NCBI GenBank assembly: GCA_019685555.1
Contig: JABFQN010000005.1
Span: 22,898-86,897 of the forward strand
DNA: 64,000 nt
Direction of reading: 5' to 3'
Source: Candidatus Bathyarchaeota archaeon A05DMB-3
Lineage (GTDB): Archaea; Thermoproteota; Bathyarchaeia; Bathyarchaeales; Bathycorpusculaceae
Each line of letters begins with the position of its first letter. Position 1 is the stretch's first letter. The translations under genes and the position numbers were made by a program. The notes beneath the pieces are model-generated. The model searched no databases and was not told the DNA's origin. It worked only from the letters and a program-made list of their open reading frames with translations. Below, one piece after another: positions 8,554-17,156 of the stretch.

Positions 8554-9240
8554 CTACTCTGCCGCTCCCTCTTCTCCGCCTGCATCTTCAACTTCTTCTT
8601 CGGTTTCCTCGGATGCGGTTTCATCCAATGTTTCCTCTATTGGAGGAACTTCAACTATTTGGATTTTATCTGGAAACTTTGCATCTGGAGGCATTATCCT
8701 AACCTTAATACCGTATATGCCCGGCTTTAGCTGCACATGCACCTCGGCTTTCCTCATGTACTTTAAGGCTGGATCGCCGCATTTTGGCAAATACCCGCTC
8801 CTAAACTTTTCATATCTGGCTCTTTCAGTTCTAAGTTTTCCACTGATGATTATTTCTGCGCCTAGGGCTCCAGCTTCCATCACCTGGTTTAAAGCCCAGA
8901 AACCTGCGCGTCTGAAGTGGACTCCCCTCTGGAGGGCTGAGGCTATCCGTGTGGCAACAATGTACGGATTTAACTCTGGAACCTCAATTTCGGAGACTGA
9001 AATTTGCGGGTTTGAAACATTAAATGTTTCCTCTAAGATTTTTGCAAGCTCCCTTATTGTTTCGCCACTTCTGCCTATCACAAGTCCCGGGCGCATAGCA
9101 TAAATCACTATGTGGGTCCCAAGCGGAGTTTCTGAAATGTTTACCCCACCATACCCAGCCCTTTCCAGCTTTCTCTGTAGAAACTCATCAATTTCAGCTC
9201 TTTTCCTAGACTTTGATATGAAATGTTTCACAACAGCCAT
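8554..9240 (-). CDS. rps3: Small ribosomal subunit protein uS3
   Basis: 30S protein at the mRNA entry site, 228 residues. It contains the archaeal start MAVVKHFISKSRKRAEIDEF, the KH domain with TPLGTHIVIYAMRPGLVIGR, and the C-terminal signature region with AEIIISGKLRTERARYEKFR. The last 28 or so residues are an acidic tail (ETASEETEEEVEDAGGEEGA). The gene shares its first base with the last base of rpl22. Confidence 0.97.
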   Translation of the reverse strand: MAVVKHFISKSRKRAEIDEFLQRKLERAGYGGVNISETPLGTHIVIYAMRPGLVIGRSGETIRELAKILEETFNVSNPQISVSEIEVPELNPYIVATRIASALQRGVHFRRAGFWALNQVMEAGALGAEIIISGKLRTERARYEKFRSGYLPKCGDPALKYMRKAEVHVQLKPGIYGIKVRIMPPDAKFPDKIQIVEVPPIEETLDETASEETEEEVEDAGGEEGAAE

Positions 9241-9731
9241 TAGACTTCCTCCGTCACCGCTTCTGGCTGTTCTTCCAAGGCAAGTTCAATGTGGCAGAGG
9301 GTTTCAAATTTCGGCGTAGCTCTTCCATGGGCTCGTGGCATATACCTTTTAATTTTCATTCCGGGATAAGCTGACGTGTGGATTATTTTCAGCCTCTCTG
9401 TGTCCAAGCCTTTGTTTTCTGCATTGGCTTCTGCCCCCTCAAGAAGTTTTAGAATCTGCTTTGCCACTTTAACTGGGTATCTGCCCGCATACGCTTTTTC
9501 CAGTCCGTGGCGGTGTCCCGCTTTCTTTTTAAACCTAGTGAAGGGAACAGCCTTCTTTTTGGCTATAACATCTCTTAAAAACCGTTTCGCTTGGATAAGC
9601 GTCATTCCTTTAATTGTTTTGCAGACTTCGCGGGCGGATTTATAGGATACCCTAACCTCTCGCCCGCTTGTCTTAACGGTTTTTTCCGGGTCTAATGCTT
9701 CTTCAGGTATGGAGTATCCCCATTTTGGCAC
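9240..9731 (-). CDS. rpl22: Large ribosomal subunit protein uL22, first gene of the operon
   Basis: 50S exit-tunnel protein, 163 residues. The archaeal start MPKWGYSIPEEALDPEKTVK is followed by VCKTIKGMTLIQAKRFLRDV, the tunnel hairpin, and MKIKRYMPRAHGRATPKFET near the C-terminus. The start is a GTG (9731-9729) with GGAG about 12 bases upstream. rps19, which normally precedes it, is absent; a TATA-like element lies about 45 bases upstream, so transcription of the cluster probably begins here. Confidence 0.95.
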   Translation of the reverse strand: MPKWGYSIPEEALDPEKTVKTSGREVRVSYKSAREVCKTIKGMTLIQAKRFLRDVIAKKKAVPFTRFKKKAGHRHGLEKAYAGRYPVKVAKQILKLLEGAEANAENKGLDTERLKIIHTSAYPGMKIKRYMPRAHGRATPKFETLCHIELALEEQPEAVTEEV

Positions 9732-9773
9732 TTAATAGACTCTCCAACTGTGCAATTGAACAGCTACATGGCG

Positions 9774-9783
9774 ATTTATATGG
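9774..9783 (-). promoter_or_regulatory. TATA-like box for the ribosomal operon
   Basis: The minus strand reads CCATATAAAT, a good archaeal TATA element, about 45 bases upstream of the rpl22 GTG. This would place the transcription start near 9750 and leave a short leader carrying the GGAG Shine-Dalgarno. Seen in sequence; promoter function is inferred. Confidence 0.5.
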
Positions 9784-9823
9784 TTTTCCATTTTAAAAAG
9801 CAACAAAACCGCATAACTTTATT

Positions 9824-10360
9824 TCATAAGCTCAAGTATGGAGCCTTTCCAGCTTTGTGGACGATACAAGGGATGCGCCATACAGAAAGTTTCACCCTCC
9901 AAAAGCTTTGCCAATCCATCGTTGGCATTTCTGCGTTCTCCTTTTTTGGCATCCACATTAAGTGTATTGCGAAAACTTGCGCTGGACGTTTGATTTTATG
10001 TTTCACTTGAACACCTTCTATTGCCTTAAAGCCCAACTTTTCCATCTGCCATTTCATAAACCATGGAGTCCAATGGTTTTCTAAGGCTATAGTAGCAAAG
10101 CCAGAAGCATTCTTTTCATTACTTATCATATTTCCTATGAGTAATTTTCCGAAGTTGTGTCCCTTTGCTTTTCTCAAAATCCAAATGCAATTCATAACGA
10201 TTACATTTTCACCTTTTATTGTATATCCAGAAGCCTCAGCAAGCGAATACTCAATAGTACCAACGACTTCGTCATTAAAAATTAAGAGTTTCTTGCGGAA
10301 TCCTTTTGGGATTGCTTCTTGTAAGTATTTCTGTCTTGCGGCGTATCGCTTAAAAGGCAT
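9824..10360 (-). CDS. GNAT-family N-acetyltransferase, YoaP-like, with C-terminal frameshift
   Basis: Probable acetyl-CoA-dependent acyltransferase. The GNAT core includes the acetyl-CoA-binding loop in RKAKGHNFGKLLIGNMI (about residues 63-79), followed by SGFATIALENHWTPWFMKWQ. The C-terminus reads MPTMDWQ and then changes to an unlikely sequence. One frame over, the DNA encodes KLLEGETFCMAHPLYRPQSW and continues to GSILELMK with a stop at 9821-9819, which matches the expected C-terminus of the YoaP-like group. A one-base loss in the A-run near 9901-9911 explains this, either as a true mutation or a sequencing error. The start overlaps the upstream 71-residue gene by 11 bases. The acceptor substrate is unknown. 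Confidence 0.8.
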   Translation of the reverse strand: MPFKRYAARQKYLQEAIPKGFRKKLLIFNDEVVGTIEYSLAEASGYTIKGENVIVMNCIWILRKAKGHNFGKLLIGNMISNEKNASGFATIALENHWTPWFMKWQMEKLGFKAIEGVQVKHKIKRPAQVFAIHLMWMPKKENAEMPTMDWQSFWRVKLSVWRIPCIVHKAGKAPYLSL

Positions 10361-10565
10361 AGGCGCTAGGCATTTGTAAAGATATTTCCGTAATGTCCAC
10401 GATTTTAATTCTAGAATCTAACTTCATTTCAGTCAATTTCAGCTTATTGTAATTTAACATATAAGAGACTGCCGCTGCAGAGTTTTGCAGAAAACTAGAG
10501 AGGGGAGAGTCGTATTGGCTTGATTTCAAACCAAAATATGTTGCGATTTGTTTATGTTTAACCAT
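10350..10565 (-). CDS. Hypothetical protein, 71 residues, coupled to the GNAT gene
   Basis: Not recognised. ATG at 10565-10563 gives MVKHKQIATYFGLKSSQYDS, then a predicted helical stretch (SFLQNSAAAVSYMLNYNKLK) and EMKLDSRIKIVDITEISLQM. There are no cysteines and no signal or membrane segment. It overlaps the GNAT start by 11 bases on the same strand, which supports a real two-gene unit. The frame is open further upstream to 10784, but that part is antisense to hypE and unlikely to be coding. A TATA-like TTTTTAACTT lies about 20 bases upstream, consistent with a leaderless message. Confidence 0.5.
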   Translation of the reverse strand: MVKHKQIATYFGLKSSQYDSPLSSFLQNSAAAVSYMLNYNKLKLTEMKLDSRIKIVDITEISLQMPSAYAF

Positions 10566-10604
10566 CACGTTAGTATCCAAAGTTAAAAAGAGTGGTGAAG
10601 CAGA

Positions 10605-11672
10605 TTGAACGCCAACAAGGGTAACATAACCATGTTGCATGGCGCTGGCGGAACAGTCATGCATGACCTTGTTAAAAATTATATCGTGAAGTATTTTGGT
10701 GGCATAGGTAACGCTGAGGTTCCGCTTGAAGCCTTGGATGATGCGGCGGTTGTCGGCGACACCGTTTTGAAAAGCGACTCCCACGCCGTTAAGCCGATCT
10801 TCTTCCCAGGCGGAGACATTGGACGTTTGGCGATTTCAGGCACGGTTAACGACATTGCAGTTTTGGGAGCTGAGCCTTACGCATTAGCATGTGGCTTAGT
10901 TTTGGAAGAGGGACTAGCCATAGCAGATTTTGAAAAAATTTTGGCAAGCATGAGGCAAACATGTCAAGAAGCAGGCGTGGGCGTAGTCACTGGCGACACA
11001 AAGGTTGTGGAGAAAGGCAGTTTGGGCGGCTGTGTGATAAACGTTTCAGGAGTTGGCAGAAGAACGGAAGCTCTAGAAAGAAACCTAAAAGTTGTAAAGC
11101 AGTTTAGAAGCGACTTTAAAGCACGGTGGATTTTGGATTCGAACCTTAAACCCGGAGACAAAATATTGTTATCGGGCACCATTGGCGACCATGGATTGGC
11201 AGTTTTATCAGCCCAAGAAGGATTAAGTTTTGGAAGCAGCATAAAGTCTGATGTTAAACCCTTAAGCCGCTTAATTCAACGTTTGCTCGGTGAAGTAGGC
11301 GGCATAACAGCAATGAAAGACCCAACCCGCGGCGGTTTGGCAGACGCCCTCAACGAGTTCAGCGAAAAATCCCACATAGGCATACTGGTCCACGAGGATA
11401 AAATCCCCATAAGAAAAGATGTGAAAGCGGCGTGTGAAATGCTTGGCTTGGACCCGCTTGAGGTTGGAAACGAAGGAAAAATAGTCATAAGCGTTGTAAA
11501 AGAAAAAGCTGAAGAAGTTTTAAAACTTCTTAAAACCACTGAAGAGGGAAAGGAAGCGGAAATCATAGGCGAAGCAACAAAAGACTTCAGCGGAGTAGCC
11601 ATGCAAACAGTTGTCGGCGGGAAAAGGATAATCCAACGACCTGTTGGAGACCCGGTTCCGAGAATTTGTTAA
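10605..11672 (+). CDS. hypE: Hydrogenase maturation protein HypE
   Basis: HypE dehydrates the thiocarbamoyl group on its own C-terminal cysteine to thiocyanate, supplying the CN ligand of the NiFe-hydrogenase active site. The protein (355 residues) has the N-terminal LHGAGGTVMHDLVKN motif, the PurM-type ATP-binding segments VVTGDTKVVEKG and MKDPTRGGLADALNEFSEKS, and ends exactly in PRIC, the functional tail. The start is a TTG at 10605; an ATG at 10632 (MLHGAGG) is an alternative that would better match the family N-terminus. It is apart from the hypFCD genes and faces the zinc-ribbon gene, from which it is separated by 2 bases. Confidence 0.95.
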   Translation: MNANKGNITMLHGAGGTVMHDLVKNYIVKYFGGIGNAEVPLEALDDAAVVGDTVLKSDSHAVKPIFFPGGDIGRLAISGTVNDIAVLGAEPYALACGLVLEEGLAIADFEKILASMRQTCQEAGVGVVTGDTKVVEKGSLGGCVINVSGVGRRTEALERNLKVVKQFRSDFKARWILDSNLKPGDKILLSGTIGDHGLAVLSAQEGLSFGSSIKSDVKPLSRLIQRLLGEVGGITAMKDPTRGGLADALNEFSEKSHIGILVHEDKIPIRKDVKAACEMLGLDPLEVGNEGKIVISVVKEKAEEVLKLLKTTEEGKEAEIIGEATKDFSGVAMQTVVGGKRIIQRPVGDPVPRIC

Positions 11673-11674
11673 GG

Positions 11675-11884
11675 CTATTTGGGTTTTCTCCACAAGTCTG
11701 AAACTTTTCCAACTTTTACAAGCTTCCATTTGCCGAAAAAATCTTTTTTATAAAAATGGTATAAACCGCAGCGGGTGCATTGCATAACCCGCCTGTTCTT
11801 TTCAAAATCCATTTCATACAACACTAAAGGTGAACCACAGTCAACACATTTACCAGTATATGCCCTGTTACTTTCACCACTCAT
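11675..11884 (-). CDS. Small zinc-ribbon protein
   Basis: 69 residues with two cysteine pairs, KCVDCGSPLV (C13, C16) and QCTRCGLYHF (about C35, C38), forming a zinc ribbon of about 40 residues, followed by an aromatic/basic tail (YKKDFFGKWKLVKVGKVSDL). No enzymatic domain. It lies at the 3' side of the hypD/DUF996 group on the same strand and converges with hypE. Function unknown; small archaeal zinc ribbons often act as RNA- or protein-binding modules. Confidence 0.7.
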   Translation of the reverse strand: MSGESNRAYTGKCVDCGSPLVLYEMDFEKNRRVMQCTRCGLYHFYKKDFFGKWKLVKVGKVSDLWRKPK

Positions 11885-11968
11885 CTATGCGAGCCTCCAT
11901 ATTAATTCATTTTCTTAACGTTTAAGCTTAACCAGCAGAATTAAAGAAAGATGGGGGCTTAGTCTTAA

Positions 11969-12604
11969 TTATTGTGGCGGTTGCGGTGGAGGTGGTGGCG
12001 CAGGTTGAACTGGCATGGGTTGAACGGATGCTGCTTTAATAGAGAAAAATCCAACTGCGATAAGTATCCAAGAAATCCAAACCACTATAAAGCCTATCAA
12101 AATTATTGAGAGCACCGCGCCGATAAGCCAAAGCAAGCCCGCAGTTCCAAAAATTTTCTCGCCTGACTTCTCGGATAAACTATTCAAAGATTTTCTCACC
12201 AATACAGCTGAAGCAACCATAAAAATGAAGAACACAACCCAAGCTGCAATGGCTCCTGCAGCAAGAGACCATATGGCGTTTAGATTATCCATAAAGTATT
12301 GTTGAACAGCAATAGGGTTAGTCCAGTATATTTCTATTGTAGCCAGCATCTGCAAAACCAGCACAATAAATATTGCGGCAGTTGCCACTGCGCCAATAAT
12401 TACCGTAATAAACCCATATAGAGCGTTATTGAATATACCGCCTTCTTGATATTGGTCTGCAAACCCCTTTAGGGCGATTAGAACTAGGATTGCACCAACA
12501 AGCACCAAAAATCCCACATACGCCGACCCGAAAAACCCGAGAAAACCAATAGCCATTAATATTGCGCCTATGCCACCTAACGTCTTGTTTGACTCTAGAC
12601 CCAT
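11969..12604 (-). CDS. DUF996-family membrane protein
   Basis: Integral membrane protein of about 211 residues. The start of the family motif LESNKTLGGIGAILMAIGFL favours the ATG at 12604, which has GAGG 8 bases upstream; the frame is also open to an ATG at 12637. Roughly five to six hydrophobic segments follow (for example FGSAYVGFLVLVGAILVLIA, and LLWLIGAVLSIILIGFIVVW). The cytoplasmic C-terminus is Pro/Gln-rich (PMPVQPAPPPPPQPPQ). DUF996 proteins are widespread in archaea with no known function. It follows hypD after 54 bases. Confidence 0.75.
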   Translation of the reverse strand: MGLESNKTLGGIGAILMAIGFLGFFGSAYVGFLVLVGAILVLIALKGFADQYQEGGIFNNALYGFITVIIGAVATAAIFIVLVLQMLATIEIYWTNPIAVQQYFMDNLNAIWSLAAGAIAAWVVFFIFMVASAVLVRKSLNSLSEKSGEKIFGTAGLLWLIGAVLSIILIGFIVVWISWILIAVGFFSIKAASVQPMPVQPAPPPPPQPPQ

Positions 12605-12657
12605 TCCATTAACCTCGCTGAAAGCGATTTCTGTCATTCTTTAAATAAAAGCTTTGT

Positions 12658-13737
12658 CTATTTGGCTTCTTTTGCCCAGATTCGGCATGTTCCCTCTATG
12701 CTGACCATACATGCACCTTTTGGCTTTTGCGGAGTACAAGCCTTCATAAACAGTGGGCACTCTGTTGGCTTAATTTTCCCAATCATTACAAGGTGGCATT
12801 GACATCCGGGCAACAAGTCCCTCCCATGTTTAACGTGCACACCAAATTTTTCACAAGCATCAAAGTTGACATATTGCGTTTTAAGCTTGAATGCTGAGGA
12901 TGGCAGTCTTCCTAAACCTCGCCATTCTCCGTCTACAACTTCAAACGCTTGCTGCATTACTTCTTGAGCCTTAATGTTTCCCTCCCAGTTTACAGCTCGA
13001 ACATACTCGTTTTCCAGTCGGGCAACGCCTTCTTTAAGCTGTTTCAAAATCATGTAAACGGCGAACAAGACATCTAAAGGCTCAAAACCAGCCACCACTG
13101 TGGGCATACGGTAGGCTTTTGGAAAAATCTCGTAGGCTTTCAAGCCTATGACTGTGCTTACATGTCCCGGCGCAATAAAACCGTCTATGTGAAGGTCGCC
13201 TATTCCAAGCAGAAGCTCCATGGCTGGGGGAATAAGCCTATGCGAAACTAGAAAGCTTAGGTTTTTCGGCGGTTTTTTCAAAACTTCTATGGCTGTTGAA
13301 GGCGCCGTAGTTTCAAAACCTATGGCGAAGAAGGCAAACTCCTTAGCGGGCTCCTTTTCAGCCATTTTAACAGCGTCTGAAACACTGTAAACAACTCTGA
13401 TGTCAGCACCTTCAGCCTTAGCGTCTAAAAGCGACTTTTCTGAACTTGGAACGCGGAGAACATCTCCGAAACATGTGACAGCTACGCCTTTCTGGGCTAG
13501 CTGAACAGCCTCATCTATTTCCGAAGCAGGTGTTACGCAGACGGGGCAGCCTGGTCCCGCTATAACTTCAACATTGGAGGGCAATAAGCTTCGGAGACCG
13601 AAATGGGTTATTGTCCACTCGTGGGTGCCGCAAACATGGCAGATTTTCACAACATCGCTTTTAGGAGCAACTTCACGGATTTTCTCAACTATGCGTTTAG
13701 CCAACACGGGGTCTCTAAACTTTAAGTGTTCAAACAT
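12658..13737 (-). CDS. hypD: Hydrogenase maturation protein HypD
   Basis: HypD, with HypC, carries the Fe(CN)2CO unit during NiFe-hydrogenase cofactor assembly. The 359 residues include the catalytic cysteine motifs KICHVCGTHEW (C33, C36) and GPGCPVCVTP (C64, C67), the central GFETTAPSTAIE motif, and the C-terminal 4Fe-4S ligands in GCQCHLVMIGKIKPTECPLF and onward. Length and all key cysteines are intact. hypC is 24 bases upstream on the same strand. Confidence 0.96.
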   Translation of the reverse strand: MFEHLKFRDPVLAKRIVEKIREVAPKSDVVKICHVCGTHEWTITHFGLRSLLPSNVEVIAGPGCPVCVTPASEIDEAVQLAQKGVAVTCFGDVLRVPSSEKSLLDAKAEGADIRVVYSVSDAVKMAEKEPAKEFAFFAIGFETTAPSTAIEVLKKPPKNLSFLVSHRLIPPAMELLLGIGDLHIDGFIAPGHVSTVIGLKAYEIFPKAYRMPTVVAGFEPLDVLFAVYMILKQLKEGVARLENEYVRAVNWEGNIKAQEVMQQAFEVVDGEWRGLGRLPSSAFKLKTQYVNFDACEKFGVHVKHGRDLLPGCQCHLVMIGKIKPTECPLFMKACTPQKPKGACMVSIEGTCRIWAKEAK

Positions 13738-13761
13738 TTTGGCTCAACAGCATATTTCGTG

Positions 13762-13998
13762 TTATTTCGTTTTCAGCTGGTTTTCAGCCTCTAAGATTTC
13801 GCTCCACAAACGCAGGGTTTCCTCAGCCTCTTCCCTGCTCAAAACTTGGATGGCGTAACCAGCATGAACCAAAATGTAATCACCTACCTTAACATTAACG
13901 AGGGTTACGTCAACTTCTCTTAGTACGCCCTCTCCGAAATCAACTTGGGCTTTGCCATCTTGAACTTTCATGACTTTTGCTGGAATAGCTAAACACAT
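13762..13998 (-). CDS. hypC: Hydrogenase maturation chaperone HypC/HybG
   Basis: Small OB-fold chaperone, 78 residues. The mature protein must start with Met-Cys, so the start is the ATG at 13998 (MCLAIPAKVMKVQDGKAQVD), nine bases inside the open frame. Cys2 binds HypD and the iron precursor. The rest (VDFGEGVLREVDVTLVNVKV, GDYILVHAGYAIQVL) matches the family closely. Lies between hypF and hypD. Confidence 0.95.
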   Translation of the reverse strand: MCLAIPAKVMKVQDGKAQVDFGEGVLREVDVTLVNVKVGDYILVHAGYAIQVLSREEAEETLRLWSEILEAENQLKTK

Positions 13999-14044
13999 CG
14001 CCATCATTCAATAGCAGAACATGCAACAATAAATTGGTTATGGT

Positions 14045-16330
14045 TCAAAATTGGAAAAACCCTCCAAAAACTGCTTGTCCAAAGGATACGCCACCATCGC
14101 CTGGTGGAACAGCCTCGTGGACAAGAAAACGTAAACCAGCAGCTTCAACAGTTTCTCGCATAACCCTAGTGAATATTTCGTTACTGGCAACACCCCCGGA
14201 AAAGCCCACCACTTTCACATCGTTTTCTAAAGCTTTTTCGATGGCTAACGTTGCTAAGCCCTTGGCAAGATAAACATGCGCAGAGAAAGCCAAATCAGCC
14301 ATTGCATGCTTTTCTCTGTTTTCAAATACTTGCAGAACCATTTCCGTCGTGTTTAAAATGTCCCCCTCAATTATGGGGTTCAATTTTAAAACATCCTTGC
14401 CTTCCAACGCGGTGGATTCCAATTTCATAGCTGGTTCACCTTCATAAGTGCGTTCATAACACACGCCTAAAACAGCAGCCAAAGCGTCCAAAACTCTTCC
14501 ACAACTTGACGTTTCAAAGTTTCGCCCTCTATTCGATTGTTGGAGTATAAGCTGAATCTCATTTTCGCCGTGTCGAAAATGCTGTTTGTTTTGTATAAGC
14601 CACTCTTCTACATGCACTTTTTTATTGAGGATTCCAGCAGCCATTCTCAGCGGATAAATCGCAGCCAAATCCCCGCCTATTAGAGGTTGCTTTTCAAGGT
14701 GGGCAACCCGCTTAAACTCCAAAGAGTTTCTTGAACCCAGTATTATTTCTCCACCCCACGCTTCGCCGTCGACGCCGTAGCCGTAGCCGTCGCAGCACAC
14801 GCCAACCATTTCAGCAATGTTATGCTCAGCCATCAACGCTGCAACATGGGCGAAATGATGTTGTACTTGGATTAGTTGCCAATGGTTTAGCGTTGCCAAG
14901 TCGTGCGCAAGCCTTGTTGTTGTAAATTTCGGATGCAAATCACATGCAACCGCGTCGACTTTGCTGTTTGTTAAGTGAATCAGGTGCTTGGCTACATTTC
15001 CAAGAAAATCCCGGGTTTCAACGTTTTCAACGTCTCCTATGTGCTGGGATATGAAGGCTTTGTTGCCAAGCAAAATGCACGCAGTGTTGTTCAGTTCGCC
15101 GCCCAAGGCTAAAACGCATTTTCCGGCTTTTTCCGTCAAAATTATCGGCGCTGGAGCATAACCCCTTGAACGCCTAACAAAAACCTGTTTTTCACCATGC
15201 AAACGCATGACTGAGTCATCACATCGGTGGGCAATTCGCCTATTATGAAAAAGGAAATAGTCGACGATGTTGCCGAGGATTTTTAGAGCTTCTCCGTCAT
15301 CTTTAACTATTGGCTGATTAGGCGGATTAGCACTGGTCATAACAAAGGCTGGCTCGTCTATACTGTCAAACAACATGTAATGCAAACCCGTGTAAGGAAG
15401 CATAACACCAACATTATGCAAGCCAGGGGCAATCAAATCTGAAAGGTAAAAGTTACTGCTTTTTTTCAGAAGCACTATGGGACGCATGTAAGAGGCTAAA
15501 AGCTCAGCCTCTTTGGGACTTACTTCTGCGAAGGATTTTATAGCCTCTAAGTCCCGCGCCATAATGGCAAATGGTTTTTGTCGCCTATGCTTTACTTGCC
15601 TAAGCCTTACTAGAGGCTCATCCCTAGTGGTGGCGGCAGCTACATGAAAACCTCCATATCCTTTAATAGCGACAATAAAGCCCTCTGCGATAAGCTTACC
15701 AGCTTCACGTATCGGGTCTTCGCTTGGAATTAGTTCACCCTTACATGTTGTCAAATACACTTTAGGACCACATTTCGGACAAGCCACTGTCTGAGCGTGA
15801 AAACGCCTGTTTGAAGGATCTGCATATTCGCTTTGACAGAAACTGCACATGGGAAAATCCCGCATGGTAGTGTTTTCACGGTCGTATGGAAGCCTTTCAA
15901 TAATCGTGTATCTTGGACCACAATCCGTGCAAGTTATAAAAAAATAGTCATATCTTGGGTTGTCCTTGTTTCTCAGCTCTTTTAGACACTCGCCACATAT
16001 GGCTATGTCAGGCGGGATGACAGAGCCGGAAAGCTCGGCTTTCTTAGAGCTTTCATAAATCTTAAAGTCGGTATATTCGTTTTCTCCACCAAGTTCAACT
16101 GTGATAACTTCGTGGATTTGCGCCAAAGGCGGCTTTTTCTCTTTTAAATCCTTCAAGAAACTGTTTACGGCTTTTTCCGTGCCTTCTAGAAGGATTTCTA
16201 CGCCAGCATCGCCCATGTTCCTAACATAACCCTTTAAGCTGTTTTTTGCGGCTATTCGGTAAATGAAGGGACGGAATCCCACGCCTTGAATGATGCCTGT
16301 GACTCTAACTTTTACTCGCACCATGCCCAT
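14045..16330 (-). CDS. hypF: Carbamoyltransferase HypF
   Basis: Transfers carbamoyl from carbamoyl phosphate to the HypE C-terminal cysteine. 761 residues with the complete domain series: acylphosphatase (residues about 1-90, IIQGVGFRPFIYRIAAKNSL), a double zinc finger (about 110-190, ICGECLKEL, CTDCGPRYT, CSFCQSEYA, CPKCGPKVY), a YrdC-type nucleotide-binding domain (about 200-385, GYGGFHVAAATTRDEPLVRL, MTSANPPNQPI), and a Kae1-like C-terminal domain (VQHHFAHVAALMAEHNIAEM, VGFSGGVASNEIFTRVMRET). Full length. Next gene on the same strand is hypC, 46 bases on. Confidence 0.97.
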   Translation of the reverse strand: MGMVRVKVRVTGIIQGVGFRPFIYRIAAKNSLKGYVRNMGDAGVEILLEGTEKAVNSFLKDLKEKKPPLAQIHEVITVELGGENEYTDFKIYESSKKAELSGSVIPPDIAICGECLKELRNKDNPRYDYFFITCTDCGPRYTIIERLPYDRENTTMRDFPMCSFCQSEYADPSNRRFHAQTVACPKCGPKVYLTTCKGELIPSEDPIREAGKLIAEGFIVAIKGYGGFHVAAATTRDEPLVRLRQVKHRRQKPFAIMARDLEAIKSFAEVSPKEAELLASYMRPIVLLKKSSNFYLSDLIAPGLHNVGVMLPYTGLHYMLFDSIDEPAFVMTSANPPNQPIVKDDGEALKILGNIVDYFLFHNRRIAHRCDDSVMRLHGEKQVFVRRSRGYAPAPIILTEKAGKCVLALGGELNNTACILLGNKAFISQHIGDVENVETRDFLGNVAKHLIHLTNSKVDAVACDLHPKFTTTRLAHDLATLNHWQLIQVQHHFAHVAALMAEHNIAEMVGVCCDGYGYGVDGEAWGGEIILGSRNSLEFKRVAHLEKQPLIGGDLAAIYPLRMAAGILNKKVHVEEWLIQNKQHFRHGENEIQLILQQSNRGRNFETSSCGRVLDALAAVLGVCYERTYEGEPAMKLESTALEGKDVLKLNPIIEGDILNTTEMVLQVFENREKHAMADLAFSAHVYLAKGLATLAIEKALENDVKVVGFSGGVASNEIFTRVMRETVEAAGLRFLVHEAVPPGDGGVSFGQAVFGGFFQF

Positions 16331-16366
16331 CTCGTTGAGTTCTAAACATAATTGAAGCGGTAAGTT

Positions 16367-17116
16367 TTAAAGTTCACCCTCAGACTCTTTCCACAAATAG
16401 TTAAAGTAGTCTTTAGCCAAACTCGCTAAGCCCGGATGGTCAGACCATATGGCAGTGATTTCTCCCCTCTCGTCGCTGAAAAGCAGCAGCACCTCATCGC
16501 CGTCTGATATGGCTCCGCCTCCAAACATTTTGGCTTTCCGTCTTACTTCGCCTACCTTTGAAAGGGTTCTGTAAACATTTTCATTCATCCCTTTCGAAAC
16601 CATAAAGCGAACTTGCATCTTTTCACCGATAAAAGAGTGAAGAAGTTGGTAAAAGTCCAGTAGGAATTCCTCTTTGATGGATGGGAAGGCTATTAGCAAC
16701 TCTTGTCTACAATTTTTAACCATTTCCTTAAACTTTGAAACAATGTTTAATAAACCCCGCAAAATCCAAATGTCATATTTTTCTCTAGTTTTGATTTTCT
16801 CATAGGAAGGCATCAGCTCGTCAGCTATTGCCTTCTCGATTTGCAGCCACTCGTTTTCTATAACAGTTTTCGCCGTTTTTAGGGCTGTTTCAGGAGATTT
16901 TGGAAAGTATTTGCTGGGTCTTTTCCTCGTTACCTCTATCCATCCTTTTTTTTCTAGGCTGTTGAGGGTTTGGTAAACCTTCGAGTAGGGTATTTGCGCC
17001 CCATAGCTTACTTGTTTGGCTGTTAATGCGCCTTTTTCTAAAAGAACAAGGTAAGCGTTAACCTCATAGTCGGTTAGCCCAGTTTTTCTGAGAAGCATTC
17101 TGATTTTTGCACTCAT
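16367..17116 (-). CDS. TrmB-family transcriptional regulator
   Basis: 249 residues. An N-terminal winged helix-turn-helix (about 12-75: LTDYEVNAYLVLLEKGALTA, IPYSKVYQTLNSLEKKGWIE) is followed by a coiled linker and a C-terminal PLD-like TrmB effector domain (from about residue 110). TrmB regulators in archaea often control sugar or energy genes. This one heads the hypF-hypC-hypD run (36 bases before hypF) and is divergent from tes, so those are the likely targets. The ligand is not evident; the sensor domain is less conserved than the DNA-binding part. Confidence 0.85.
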   Translation of the reverse strand: MSAKIRMLLRKTGLTDYEVNAYLVLLEKGALTAKQVSYGAQIPYSKVYQTLNSLEKKGWIEVTRKRPSKYFPKSPETALKTAKTVIENEWLQIEKAIADELMPSYEKIKTREKYDIWILRGLLNIVSKFKEMVKNCRQELLIAFPSIKEEFLLDFYQLLHSFIGEKMQVRFMVSKGMNENVYRTLSKVGEVRRKAKMFGGGAISDGDEVLLLFSDERGEITAIWSDHPGLASLAKDYFNYLWKESEGEL

Positions 17117-17156
17117 GAGGCTGAAATATACTTTTCACCCTATTAAAGTTATGGAA

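Noticed and set aside
8186..9103. 305-codon plus-strand open frame opposite rps3 and rpl29
   Set aside because: Antisense to two conserved ribosomal genes; composition is Ser-rich ghost sequence and shows no domain.
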